Shown here: in pieces, positions 1 to 10,896 of the stretch | Layout: each line of letters starts with the position of its first letter | How positions within the stretch are numbered: position 1 is the first letter of the stretch | NCBI GenBank assembly: GCA_947579605.1 | Contig: OX388305.1 | Location: forward strand, 25,619,542 to 25,683,541 | DNA length: 64,000 nucleotides | Source: Athripsodes cinereus | Taxonomy: Eukaryota > Arthropoda > Insecta > Trichoptera > Leptoceridae | Direction of reading: 5' to 3' | The notes under the pieces: model-generated | Databases searched by the model: none | What the model was told of the DNA's origin: nothing | Seen by the model: only the letters and a program-made list of their open reading frames with translations | Made by a program: the position numbers and the translations under genes

Positions 1-326
1 TTTATTCTAACTTTATAATTTGATGTGCAAACCACTCGCTCCGAATAACCTCTCATCTTGCTCTATTTTTTCATATCTTCAAATGTAATCACAAAATGTA
101 AAAATTCGAGCACTCTGCACTCAATGGAAATCCATTTTATAAATATACGTCATAATACTCGTATAAATATTCTTCCGCTTAAATATTTTTTCCCATATAA
201 TCCTTGACGAGTTTATTGATGTACAGATTTTGTTAATAACAAGAAATTCTCATAATTAGTCAGGAAGATAAACTTCATTATATTATTACCTTGTATACTT
301 TTTTAATCTGTGTTTTGATATTGGAA

Positions 327-460
327 GACAATGACATCATCAGAGCGCAGGGAATTTCGTGGGAAGAGGTGACGCGATTGGCACAGAGACACTCTGTATG
401 GAGGAGGCTAGTTTCTGCCCTGTGCTCCCGAGAGGAGCGTTGAGGGCAATGATAACAATG
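327..460 (+). mobile_element. LINE-R relic, copy 1: C-terminus of a non-LTR retrotransposon ORF2
   Basis: Codons 345-443 read without interruption to a TGA at 441. They give AQGISWEEVTRLAQ, then WRRLVSALCSREER and stop. An SWxEVxxLAQxRxxWRRLVxALC ending is typical of the extreme C-terminus of non-LTR retrotransposon reverse-transcriptase proteins. The reading extends upstream to DNDII at about 327. Nothing of the RT or endonuclease domain is present, so this is a 5'-truncated dead insertion. Four more copies of the family lie in the window. A degenerate AATGATAACAATGA tract follows the stop, probably the remains of a GAT-repeat tail like that of the copy near 5.9 kb. Confidence 0.8.
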
Positions 461-1360
461 AAATCACAATAAGTAAAAAACAACACTCGTGTGTATTGAG
501 GTAGCTGGTAGCCAGATATGTAATTAAGTTTAAGACTTCCAAACAGAAGGTACGTGAATCGAATACTGCTGTTGACAATTCTACATTTTTACAACAAAAT
601 TTATCGGACTCTAACTTTAACTGTCAAGATGTTTAGTGGTTTATTTTGGTAAGTTTCAAGTCCAGATTCATCTTAAAAGATACATATATTATTTGTATAC
701 ACGAAAAATGTTTCTTACGAAAATAATGCGGACAAAATATTTTGTGTAATTTTTCATCCTTATTTTTTTACGCATGACTCCATCAACATTAAATTTCAGA
801 ATGTCATGCAGGTACACCGGAATAAAAATCATACGACTAACTTTACCTATGGGAAAAATATCGTTCAAATAAAATATGTTTCGTGGATTCAAAAGATTCT
901 TTCTTATTGAAGAATTTTATTTTTCAAGTAAGGATAAGAATCAAATGTTTATGAGAGTTTTTTGGAGGTAACTTATTGAAAAATTTGGAAATTTTTAAAT
1001 GATGATGGAATTTCTTTCATTTCTTTGTAGATGTTATTTGCTTTTACATAAAAGAAGATTAAAAAAAAAGTTATTTGAAGATCTTTGCTTTACAAAAAGT
1101 TATTATGTTATTTTGAAAACTGAATTCCTCTTTTATTTAAGTCAAAACTTTCAAATTAAGAATTTGAAATACCTTTAGATATCTTCAATTTAACAATCAA
1201 TGGAATTATAAAGGCATGGAATTGTTTTTAAATTTCATAGAAAATTGATTGAAAAGAAGATTTCTTTGATAAAAACCTTGCTTATTTACTACTAGACTTC
1301 ATCTCTCCAAAGCAAAAATAGGAGTAATTAATTTAAATAAAACACTTATTTGTAGTATAT
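461..1360. other. AT-rich unique sequence, nothing recognised
   Basis: Both strands hold only short open frames of low-complexity, lysine/phenylalanine/isoleucine-rich content, as expected by chance at this AT level. No repeat shared with the rest of the window was found. Confidence 0.6.
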
Positions 1361-1371
1361 CCACGGTGACT

Positions 1372-1465
1372 TTTTATTGAACGCGAGCCGGCTTTCAAGA
1401 GCTTCCGCTCTCATCTGATGATGAATTTTGACCTAGTACCGTCGGTTGAAAATATCAACTTTAAA
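1372..1465. repeat. Dispersed repeat (GCCGGCTTTCAAGAG family), copy 1
   Basis: GAGCCGGCTTTCAAGAG near 1385-1401 recurs at 17413-17429. The block CGGTTGAAAATATCAACTTTA near 1443 recurs at about 31602. It therefore joins two modules that are also found separately. In the 17.4 kb copy the first module is the left arm of a hairpin; here the right arm is missing. Class unknown. Confidence 0.5.
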
Positions 1466-1796
1466 AATAGGAGTCTTGAAAACTTATCCGTTTTTCACGG
1501 TCTTGAACTACTTAAACCCACATTTTTCCCACAACTTAGATAATATCATCCGCCCATCTGTTTTAAAGTCATCTGCCATCCTCATAACCTGCTCGTTATC
1601 TTTTGGACCAGGAAACTTTGTCAATAATATCCACAACTTTATTTTTTCTTCGGATTTTCTTATTTTCCCATCCTTTCTCTTAAGCAACATTTGTCATTCT
1701 ATAGCTCGCAGTACACATATTATAAACATTCTCTTTTTTACAAGCATAAGCGTACCTAATGGTTTCTAAGAAGTAGGTATATAAGTATGGTACCTG

Positions 1797-1948
1797 CCCC
1801 CCTCGACAAACCGTCACTTGTCGATCGACTACAGTCAAATTTACGACTATAACCGCAACAATAACGCATAATTATATGGTACATGTAGGTAGATTGTCGT
1901 AAATTCGTTTGTAGTCGATCGACAAGTGCGGGCTTGTCTATAGGGGTT
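1797..1948. mobile_element. MITE-1, copy 1 (inverted-repeat element of about 150 bp)
   Basis: The left arm (about 1798-1850) and the reverse complement of the right arm (about 1892-1947) both contain CACTTGTCGATCGACTAC and continue with a shared AATTTACGAC block. The core between the arms (ACCGCAACAATAACGCATAA, then GGTACATGTAGGTAG) is nearly identical to the core of the copy at 24.87 kb, and the two lie in the same orientation. There is no coding capacity, so this is a non-autonomous DNA-transposon-like element. The exact ends and target duplication could not be fixed, so the superfamily is undetermined. Confidence 0.75.
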
Positions 1949-2645
1949 CTGATAAGATAATAATTTAAAAATAAATTTAATTTAAACCGCGACCTCGCAA
2001 TGAGTATGAGAAATTTTTAATCTCACACTTTACCAAATAATGTGTATTTTATTTATCTATATACAATCACACAAGTATGGTGTCCAGTAACTAACTGCAC
2101 GCATTAAAAAACAATTTTATTTTAATTAATAACTGTAGATGTGCAACATTATTCATAAATTCTGGATCATAAAAAGAATGAAATATAGAACTTTGTATTA
2201 TAAATCATGCAGTACAAAGGTTTTTTTGAAAGACGATTATTCACAGTAGGTAGGTACATAGAAGTATGAACAATGTAAAAAATGTAAATCTTAGTTATAT
2301 GCTGACTTGAGATTATTTTATAGAGTAATTTATATTTTGAATTACATTTTACCTTACAGATGTAGGTACTTAAAAGAAACACAGTTTTTAATATACTGTG
2401 ACTCTTTTTTGTTATTTTTGTGTAAAGTTTAAATGATAACATCTTTGTCGTCGGTATAAATTAGACGAGAGCAGCTCAAAAAATACAAATATGGAAGAAT
2501 GTTTGAAAGAGGCCTAGGTCCACCCCGAGATAGTTGATGAAAAAGAATAATGTAAGCTAAATAAGTAAGATAAAAATAAAGTAAAAAAAAAGAAAAAAGT
2601 AACAAAGAAAAAAAAAGAAAAAGAATAATATACCTATAATATAGA
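1949..2645. other. AT-rich sequence with an A/AAAG-rich tract
   Basis: No gene or recognisable repeat up to about 2570. From about 2570 to 2630 the + strand is an A-rich tract (AAAG/AAAAG runs) directly before the LINE relic. Confidence 0.5.
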
Positions 2646-2820
2646 TAGAAGGAAGACGGGGAGTTGGCAGAGAGCAGATGTTCTGGCTGCGCAATATTAG
2701 AGAATGGACAGAAATGAGGACAGTGGATGACGTTCAGAGCAGCACAGGACAGGGACGTTTTCGCCGGAGTGATCGCCAACGTCGGGGGGACCTCACACGG
2801 CACAAAAAGAAGAAGAAGAT
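2646..2820 (+). mobile_element. GAA-tailed LINE relic, C-terminus of ORF2 (copy 1)
   Basis: One frame reads GVGREQMFWLRNIREWTEM. After a small deletion in a second frame it continues as RAAQDRDVFAGVIANVGGT, followed by a short end and an AAGAAGAAGAAG tail at about 2805-2818. Arginine-rich WLRNIRxWT followed by FRAAxDRxxFAxVIANV is a standard C-terminal signature of arthropod non-LTR retrotransposons. It is 5'-truncated and frameshifted. The relic at 15.5 kb preserves the same RDR..VIANI block, so the two are related copies. Confidence 0.75.
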
Positions 2821-3807
2821 ATACCTTTAATAAATATGTATTAAAAAAACACTTTATTTATTTATAATATTATGTATAATGAATAAATTTTAAAGGCAAA
2901 CGACTCTAAAGAAATAATTATTCACCGATTTCATTTCGATCAATTTGGTACTCGTGTGAAGAGATACCTACTACCATAATTAGGTATAGGTACATAAGTA
3001 ATTTCAATTGTATTAGCATGCATCTAGGACCAATGTACCTACGTTTGTTGTCTACGAAGAAATTTAGAAACAGTCACGAGGTATTATTACTATGCGACTT
3101 TATTCCTCTATCGACTTAGTATATCGAACAGTGTCTCCTAAGCTTCCACTATGGTGTGTGTATCTAATATCAATCCCATCAATCAAGTATTGTTTGTTGT
3201 TTTGGAAAAATAGGTCACTATAAAACCGCTGTTTGAATAAAGGAGAAATATATTCTTTGTGGAAATGCTTGGGTATAGGAACATAATATCCACATACCTA
3301 AACGTTTAATATATGAGACATCATAAAACATGGTGTACTCGTGGTCGCTATCTGGTTACTGCTTTATTTGATGTCAGCAGGAAGATTTATAGGAAGATTC
3401 GAGAGCGTATTGTGAAAAAAATGAAAATAAAATTCGCATTGGAATTTTCTTATTGGTTCTCCTTAAAAACGTTTTTTTTTATTAAAAATATTTACGGAAT
3501 ATTATATCACTATTTTATAAACACAATATTTTGTCCCATTTTTTATAGAATTTTCAAAAATACATAATAATATTATATGTATTGAGAATAATAATAAGAT
3601 TTTTATACACGTGTTCTGACATATTTAAAAAAAAACGGAAATCTTTTATGGTTATTCAAGCTAGGTAGGTACAAAGAATCTGAATCTTCAAAATACTTTT
3701 CAAAATCGTCCTGCTCTGTACTGTGTTAACCTTCTTGACATTATTGCATCATTATGTAAATTAAATAATAAATTTTAATTAAATAACAAAAATTAATTTT
3801 ACAAAAG
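2821..3807. other. AT-rich unique sequence, nothing recognised
   Basis: Scattered TAGGTAC words are present (for example around 2980-2995). An 84-codon open frame at 3313-3567 is rich in F, I, K and Y and has no recognisable motif, so it is not called a gene. Confidence 0.5.
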
Positions 3808-3817
3808 GTGTAGGTAC

Positions 3818-3856
3818 ATATTGCCTTGAGGCAATGTCTTCCAGTAAACCTACTGC
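3818..3856. repeat. Half of a foldback hairpin repeat (TGTCTTCCAGTAAACCTACTGC)
   Basis: The right arm AATGTCTTCCAGTAAACCTAC (3832-3852) matches the right arm of the palindrome at 31543-31587. The small palindrome TTGCCTTGAGGCAA (3821-3834) probably represents the original hairpin tip. The left arm is lost here. Confidence 0.5.
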
Positions 3857-4595
3857 AATGTTTGATTTCTATGTTTTACTATAAAGTGAGTTTAGATCAA
3901 AAGGTAAGCAGAACATATAAACAGAAAATGGAATATCACAATAAATATACCTACATAAATATGATTGAAAATCGCATTACTCCATTAATACATATTTCAA
4001 TCCAATATAAAAAGTAAATTACAGTGGTTTGATGGAATTGATCAAGTCAAAGTAGTAGTGATAATTCACCATTGAATGTCATTCATTGTAATGTATTGTT
4101 ATTTCTATTATTGTATTTTATTTATTATTATATGTTTATATTGAAAGAAATACGACGACCGCCCAGTTATTGCGGAAGTCTGGGACTCCCATTTATACGA
4201 TTCAACAGGAAACTTGTGCATGCAGGAAATACCATAATGGGCAGCTTTCTAAAGACTGGCCGGCCAAAAATCTTCTCTTATGAAATATTTGAGTATGCTC
4301 CCTCAACGTCCCTCTACCTGAGAGAAGCAAATTAAAATATATGCGTGTAATTTTATGGGTACTAAAATTACGTGTAATAAGAATAAATGAAAAACGTACA
4401 AATACAAATCATCTGTAAATAGAATGTTTCTTCCAAACTCTGTCGCTTCTCTAAAGTTTTGTTTATAAATCATAAACCACCATAAATCTACAGCTTCATA
4501 CTTTTATTATAAAAACATCACAATGTAAATCACAACCAAAACACTTTTATGGTCAACGAAAAATTATTATTTAAATTTCATTAAAATTCAAAAAC
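3857..4595. other. AT-rich sequence with an unrecognised moderate-GC patch at 4150-4335
   Basis: The patch is less AT-rich than its surroundings and stays open in one + frame (from about 4144 to a TAA at 4333-4335), including RRPPSYCGSLGLPFIRF. I do not recognise a family. It may be a decayed mobile element, but no second copy was seen in the window. Confidence 0.3.
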
Positions 4596-4603
4596 CGCTG
4601 GGG

Positions 4604-5083
4604 CAGTGGCTTAACTATATCATCTGAAGCTTGTGGCAAATTCAGTGGATGCCCCTCCCCCCAGTAAAAATCGTCACATTGTAATTTAATTTTAATAAAT
4701 TAAAATACTTAAGTTTCAACAACAAAATTACTAATATTGGTGCATTTTAGTTAAAAATTTCATAATTTTAATTTTTTAAAGCATAGAAATAAAATAATTT
4801 TAATGAAATAACAATTTAATATTAACAAGATATTGATTAATAAAAAATCTTTTGTCCGAGCTTCCTGTTCCGCATAATTTATTTGAATTTATACATGGTA
4901 TTTAGTTGTGTCTAACTTTAATTGATTATAAGTAATTAAATAATAATTAATATTTTGCCCTAAATTATGTTAAAAATGCCAATTTACTTCTGAGCTCGCG
5001 GCTTCTCAGACCGGGAGCCCCCCAGTGAGTCAGGGGCCCGTGGAATTTTGCCAGCCCTGCCATACCTTATAGTTACACCACTG
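4604..5083. mobile_element. Non-autonomous hAT-type element, copy 1 (480 bp)
   Basis: Begins CAGTGGCTTAACTATA and ends TATAGTTACACCACTG, so the ends are imperfect terminal inverted repeats of the hAT type (CAGTGGCGTAAC class). It is flanked on both sides by the 8-bp direct repeat CGCTGGGG (4596-4603 and 5084-5091). An 8-bp target duplication is the hAT hallmark. It carries no transposase frame. The subterminal segments (ACATTGTAATTTAATTTT, and GGGAGCCCCC... near the right end) are shared with the 284-bp element at 43.8 kb, so the two are size variants of one family. It was presumably mobilised in trans by an hAT transposase elsewhere. Confidence 0.88.
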
Positions 5084-5091
5084 CGCTGGGG

Positions 5092-5477
5092 GTATTTGAT
5101 GCGGGAAGGGTTATGTTTATGTAATTTAATTAATGTTGCGGATTGCTCTCTGTATTATATTTTATTAAAAAATAATCTCAAAATAATGCCATATACCATC
5201 TTGAGGCAATTTTAAAAATAAATTTTATATGGTACATTATTTGATTAGGCAAAACGAATAGAAAATATAAGAATATTTTTTTATTGATGTAGCTCTCACT
5301 CATAGAAGAAACCACCACTTAATGATAATTATTATTTATATCAACATCTGGCGTGAGCCGCAATTATCACAAAATCATAATCCAAGAATATGTTTTTATA
5401 AATTTTGAATAGCTAAAAAATGAGAAACACTCATAAGGTCACATGGATACAATAAGTCTACATTAAATAAATGGAGG
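5092..5477. other. AT-rich unique sequence, nothing recognised
   Basis: No open frame of interest and no repeat match found. Confidence 0.5.
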
Positions 5478-5514
5478 ACCAATTTTGCCGGGTGTTCCAC
5501 GGGATAAAACAAAC
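5478..5514 (-). repeat. SINE-B fragment (5' end only)
   Basis: TTTTGCCGGGTGTTCCACGG followed by ATAAAACAAAC matches the junction at about 29204-29236, so ATAAAACAAAC may belong to the 5' edge of SINE-B. The rest of the element is missing. Confidence 0.5.
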
Positions 5515-5925
5515 AATTTTGGAAATATAATGTGAGTATCGATAAGATGAAATGCATGATATTTTATTAGGATAATGAGTATGTCGACGGGTGGGAATAA
5601 TTAGAAATAAAAATATATTATAGCATATTGTGTTATATTATATTTGACTGAATTTTGACAGTCAACTACATGGTTTGGATGTCATTATGAGTTAATTAAA
5701 TTTCAGTCAAAACAACAGTAAGACTTAACTAGATATTTTACTCATAGAATCTTAAATATAACAATAGTCATGAAACTCGAGAGATTCTTATCTAAAAAAG
5801 TCTTCACGTTTAATAATACCGAGAAGTAATATAAACGTAATATCAGGTGAAAGTTGTACCCAGTTGAGTTTTGTTTACATAACTTATATTTTTAAGTCTA
5901 TTTTATCCTACTATTGTTTACAATT
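5515..5925. other. AT-rich unique sequence, nothing recognised
   Basis: No supported feature. Confidence 0.5.
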
Positions 5926-6090
5926 CATCATCATCATCATCGCCTTCAACGCTCCTCTCGTGAGCACAGGGCAGAAACCAGCCTCCTCCTTTCAGAGCGA
6001 CTCTGCGCCAATTCAGTCACCTCTTTCCACGACATTCCTGCGCTCTGATGTCGTTGTCATAGGGACGGTGTATTGTGAAAGAGGGATGCC
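5926..6090 (-). mobile_element. LINE-R relic, copy 2, with GAT-repeat tail
   Basis: On the - strand one frame reads DNDIRAQ. After a single-base deletion it continues AGMSWKEVTELAQSRSERRR and LVSALCSREER, then TGA. The stop is followed by a GATGATGATGATGATG tail (the CATC run at 5926-5943 on the + strand). This is the best-preserved 3' end of the family and shows that its tail is a GAT simple repeat. It is 5'-truncated; only about 45 codons remain. Confidence 0.82.
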
Positions 6091-6779
6091 CGGGTCGACA
6101 GAACCCTTGCGGACGGAATAACAGCGCTCTTTTTGGCCAACTATCATTGGGCATTCTCAGAAGTTTACAATTATTAAGAGCAAAATGTTCAATCAAGAAA
6201 TAGTCATCGTAAACCGTAATCTGAAGGGTTAAAATTCTGCTCCAACATCAATCAATCACAAAAAATGCTAAGCAACACTTTCACACCTTAATATAGGTAG
6301 GTATATTACAATAGTTCAATATTGTACAGACAAAGTAGTCGTAGGTAACGACCATAGAAGGCAAAGTGTATTTCAGTACAAACAATATATTTTTGGTTAG
6401 GAAAATATTCTACTAGTTAGTAGGTATGTTAGGCTTATTCATTTTGTATTCAGTTATTATGAAGTAATTATAATCCGCTCTAATTTAGATTCCCAGCTTT
6501 GCAGAGAATATAACATACTGTTAAATTATATTTAAATGAAAAACGGTTACGCAAAAATATGCTAATAAAGTATTCTACGAGTATATGACTACCTTAAAGT
6601 AATGTAGGTATACTTCATAAAGAATAAAGTAAATGCAGATTTGAATGTAGTACTAAGTATATTATAATGTGTGCCTTTTTAGTCCCAATTGTGCTAGTCA
6701 CATTGTTCATTCATTCATTTATTAATAATCACGATATTTTTCACAAGTAGAATAATCATTGAAGAATGATCCACCTCAC
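6091..6779. other. Unique AT-rich sequence, nothing recognised
   Basis: Contains TAGGTAGGTATA at about 6295 and several TAGGTA words; no gene-like frame. Confidence 0.5.
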
Positions 6780-6992
6780 ACCTGGAAGTAGAATAATCAG
6801 TAGACTCCCTGCATGCAATAAACATGCTAATCTTCTCCGTGGAAATGAAACTTAAGACATTCAGAATAAGTGGCATACTTCGTCGCTGAATTGGGTATGA
6901 TAAACGTTATATGAAATGTTACGAATACCTGTCTTTTACGGGATACAGAATACAAAAAAAGTGGGAGACCTACTCTCTGCTAGGGACTTCAC
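6780..6992 (-). mobile_element. SINE-B copy, diverged
   Basis: On the - strand it keeps the SINE-B order: GTGGGAGACC near 6961 (the CTCCCAC block), the CCTGTCTTTTACGGGATAC block, the GAATTCAGCGA-like block, the CATTCAGAATAAGTGGCA block and the CATGCAATAAACATGC block. The shared LINE-like 3' end is badly decayed at about 6780-6800. It is recognisable only by comparison with the better copies at 41.8 and 47.5 kb. Confidence 0.65.
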
Positions 6993-8100
6993 ACTGAACT
7001 GAATTTATTTTATCCATCCTGGCAACTCCTTCAAGAATATTTACAAAAATTTACGTACCTATGGGATTGATCTTATCCAATATCGCTAAATATAATATAT
7101 CAAAAGTGTAGTTTTGCTATCGCTTTCCTTAAGTACATCTTCTGTCTCTCCCCTTATTGGACCGAGATCTTACGATAATTCGAAAATTTATTTACTTAGT
7201 TCTATCTTCTATCGGAACCTTATGGGGGAAATATTTTCTGTACGTGATACATTAAATTAACTTCTTTGATGTCATTGAGGAAAAAATTTAAAGCAAAGTA
7301 AAAAATTAAGTTTTTTCTCACTAAGTATAAAACTACAACATTTGCAACCTTTCCCTGGTAAATTATTTTTATCAAAATTATTTCTACCTGAGCAGTCTTC
7401 CCCTTAAGCAGCTCCAGTGTTTGTTCTACTATATTTGTCAGTCTGTTTAAAATAAAATGAACAATTTTCGAAACCCCTTAATTTTTTTAATTCATGGATC
7501 GACTTAAGTATCTTAAAATAAAAATAAAAAACAAAGAATAACATTTGCCCCCAAAGTTATCAATACGTAAGTACTTCTGTAAGTGCAATAAAATTTGTGA
7601 AGCTAAACAGTATTTGTTTTTAAATTATTATTTATAATTTATATAAAAATGAACTTTCACAATGTTGTCACCGACAAAATAGAATCTCTAAAGAAATATA
7701 CTTTTAATATCCTTCTTACAAGAACTTTATATTTAACTCTAAATTCACAAACTTCCAGTTAATTAGTTTTACAGTTAGAGTGCATTCATAAAATAAGTCA
7801 TAAATAAATACATCTATTGTTTCGTATACTTCGGTGACAATTCACTTTACTATGTTTCCAATGTTATTTAATAGTTTTACGGTTTATTTCTGTCGGCCGT
7901 TCCTTGTTAAAAGATAGACAACATTTCAAAGCGATAAACTTCACATTGTTTTCCCAATAAAATGTACGTATTAAATTGAAAAGGTTCCTACTAAAAGTAC
8001 TGCTATTCACAACAGTCGATACATTTTCTATTTACTTTTGTAAAGTATGTACTTTCTAAATGTTGTTTAAGTAATCAGATCCAATGTATTCGTTCTTTAA
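6993..8100. other. Unique AT-rich sequence, nothing recognised
   Basis: No supported coding frame, repeat or structured site. Confidence 0.5.
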
Positions 8101-8235
8101 GGCTGCTCCCAGGAGCACAAGACAGAATCCTGTCTCCTTCATTCAGACCGTCTTTGAATCGCATCTTCTCACGATATTCTCGACACTCTGATGTCGTTGC
8201 CATATACATGAATGGCGTATTGTGAAAAAGATTTT
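8101..8235 (-). mobile_element. LINE-R relic, copy 3
   Basis: On the - strand: NDIRVSRIS, stop, EDAIQRRSE, stop, then RRQDSVLCSWEQ. This aligns in a single frame with the family consensus DIRAQGxSWxEVTxLAQxRSExRRxLVSALCSREE, with point mutations creating the stops. The upstream sequence CAATACGCCATTC also matches copy 2. It is 5'-truncated. Confidence 0.75.
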
Positions 8236-8276
8236 TTCAGGTTATAGAAATAAAATTTAAGTGTACCTACTATTCA

Positions 8277-8331
8277 AAACAGTTAATTTTTCTCTTCGAT
8301 TTCACAAATCATAGTGAAAAATTAACTGTGT
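8277..8331. ncRNA. Compact hairpin, possible structured RNA (unproven)
   Basis: ACAGTTAATTTTTC at 8279-8292 is the exact reverse complement of GAAAAATTAACTGT at 8316-8329. Inside is a second 5-bp stem (GATTT/AAATC) separated by a near-symmetric internal loop. Together they give a hairpin of about 51 nt. The size and shape are at the short end for a pre-miRNA, and no known miRNA seed was recognised. It may equally be a small palindromic repeat. Confidence 0.3.
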
Positions 8332-9665
8332 TGTGTAATAAAAATAAAATATCATCTGTATGAATTTTCACTCTGTGAACGTACAGGCTTTAGAATCAGA
8401 AAATTTTATAAATGAAGTCACTGTGTTTTTTTAGCCAAAAATTATTGCTAGATATTCTCAAAACGTAATCCAGTCAGAATAATTGTTGGTAATAGTAATT
8501 TACGATTAATTTTATTACTACCACCCGTCAATCGTTTTCATATAAAATCTAATTCGTTATGCAATCTAGATAATATAAAGGATAATAATCTTATTGTTTA
8601 GAAATGACACGAACAATGTTTGTCAAAATGAAAAAATATTTAAGGATTCTATAAAAGAATATCTCTTGAATAAGTAAATGGTTAAACAGAATAGTATTCA
8701 TTTTGTATCCCCAGCCGACAGTACCAGTTCTATTATTTTACAAGTAAAGGAGGATAAATCTTTATTGTCCTCCATCACAGATAAAACCTAACAAGCTATT
8801 TCACTTTAAATAATGAAAAGATCCTTTTTCTCACGTGTCCCTTTACTGGAAAACATTGTTTATGTTGGTCATCGTTAAATGAATAATATAAAAAAGTTGA
8901 TCAAAATAATATCATTCAGACTCATAAATAATAGGAAATTGATTCCAAGAAACAATTAAGATAATAAGATTACGATAGAACGTTGTTGTATTAGAAAATG
9001 AGAGAGTTGGTAAAAAAATAAACTATGTATCGACAAGTCGGTGGAGCTTCATCCATTATTCACGTCGTCTAATTATTGTTTATCGAATTGTAGAACAGCT
9101 GGTGGGTAAAAACAGATAACATTCTCCGGAATTTTTTTTTCCATTGATTATAGGTATTTCCAGCTTTTGTTAGTAATTTTGTTTCGTATACCTAATAATA
9201 AAATATCCAATTCGAAAAAAATCATACAGATTCAATTTGTGATACATATTCTTGTATTTTATTTTATTTTATAATGAAGGTATATTTTTTATATTATTTT
9301 ATGTTTAAGGCCTGCCCACGCACAGTGTTGTTTCTGCGCCTTTTGAAGGAACTACCGCAGTGAATAATGAACCTGGACCTTTTTATATTTATACATTTTT
9401 ATTTAAACATCCATTGTTTTTATATTTTATGAAGACTGTGTACAATTTAAACACAGACGTATACATTAATCATATGTATATTTCCAAATAAGTAATATTT
9501 TTATGAATACAGTGAGGTATATCGCCCATCATGAATGCCTTAAATTTTATATGAGAGTGTTAAAAGCAGAAGGACGAATAAACCATAGGTAGGTACTAAC
9601 TATTTGTTGTATTATCCCTTTTGCTTCTAATAGTATCAGCTAGTCGTTACCGGGATCAAATATAA
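8332..9665. other. Unique AT-rich sequence
   Basis: No gene. About 8700-9120 is slightly more complex and has CATAAATAA, TTTATCGAATTG and CACGTG-type words that could be transcription-factor sites. This is suggestive only. Confidence 0.35.
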
Positions 9666-9673
9666 CTAAAGTC

Positions 9674-9740
9674 GAGATCGATCGATCGAAGAAGGAGATC
9701 GATCAATTTTTTTTGATTATTTGTTCGATCAATTCGATAT
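9674..9740. other. Cluster of GATCGATC palindromes
   Basis: GATCGATCGATCG, then GATCGATC about 10 bp later, then TTCGATCAATTCGAT about 20 bp further on. This is a dense local cluster of ATCGAT/TCGATC words. It may be a simple-repeat patch or a cluster of binding sites. Confidence 0.35.
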
Positions 9741-10896
9741 AATTTGTTTTGAATTTTCACACACAAAACCCCGCTTTGTTGAGAGAAAGTTTCACGACTA
9801 AATTATACTAACGAACACAAACACGATGAATTTTCGGTAGATTTGATTTATTATTACAGCAGATAAACCGAGCCAAGTTAAGTGCCATTTTATAGCGCTT
9901 ACGCAAAATTCAAGTGCAACGAATAACTTATTTTAAAGCTTTGATTGCTTGCACTAAATGCATGTGTAATGATATTTCTTATTTTGATATGATTTTTACA
10001 TATCCAGGATGATTTTTATAAACAAATGTAAATATTATGATTACATTTTACTTAAAAAGAGTTATCTCTTATCTTTATGGTTGAATTAAGACAACAAATT
10101 AATCAAATAAAAAGTATTCGTACTATACATGATATGGATATAGATAGAAATAAATATACCCCTGCCAATTGATTATTTACTGTAGAAGATCACTGTAGGA
10201 ATATAAAAAGGTTCCTTTGGAGGTAAATGTGTATGTGTATTACGTTGAGGTAGTATATATTTATTATATTATTGGTAGTGAACAGGTATCGAGATAAAAA
10301 TCAGAGAAGATCGTTAGGCGTATTCGCATTAAGCAGTAAAGACGTAAGTTTAACAAATAACAGTGAAGAAGGAGGATTATGCGATTTGCTTAGTGAATTA
10401 GGGTAAGATAAAGCTGAATGATCTATCTTAGGATTTCTAAGTTAGGCCATTACTTTCAGGTGATCCCTGACCTCTAAATGGTAATCTCCATCCCTTGGAT
10501 TCGCAAAGGATAATGGGGTATAAATATTTTACATACATCTCTATACATTACCTATGTCTGAAAAGAGATTTCCTGAATGTAATGTGATGCCGTATATTTT
10601 CCCAAAGTAATTGAGAGTATCAAGTATATTCCGTTCATTTGTGAGGATAAATATTTTATTTGAGAACCTAAGCGACTGTGTGAGATTGTCTTTTATTGGG
10701 CAATTATTCTTGAGCCACATAATAAACACTTTTAAATCTCCTACAATAATATTTTAAAATATAACTTAACATTTATTTCGTTTGGAGAGATACAAAATAC
10801 AGTTTATAACTGAAGGTTATAGAAGCAAAGTCATGTCGATTTTACAGCGGCCGCTTGGAGAGTTCTTGTGCAGTGATATTAATTTATTGAACTCTT
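9741..10896. other. Unique AT-rich sequence, nothing recognised
   Basis: No supported feature. A slightly GC-richer patch near 10845-10860 (AGCGGCCGCTTGG) lies just before the repeat at 10.9 kb and may belong to it. Confidence 0.4.

Noticed and set aside
9521..9550. A SINE-B fragment (CCCATCATGAATGCCTTAAATTTT)
   Set aside because: Only about 25 bp match the SINE-B centre, which is too short to separate from chance.
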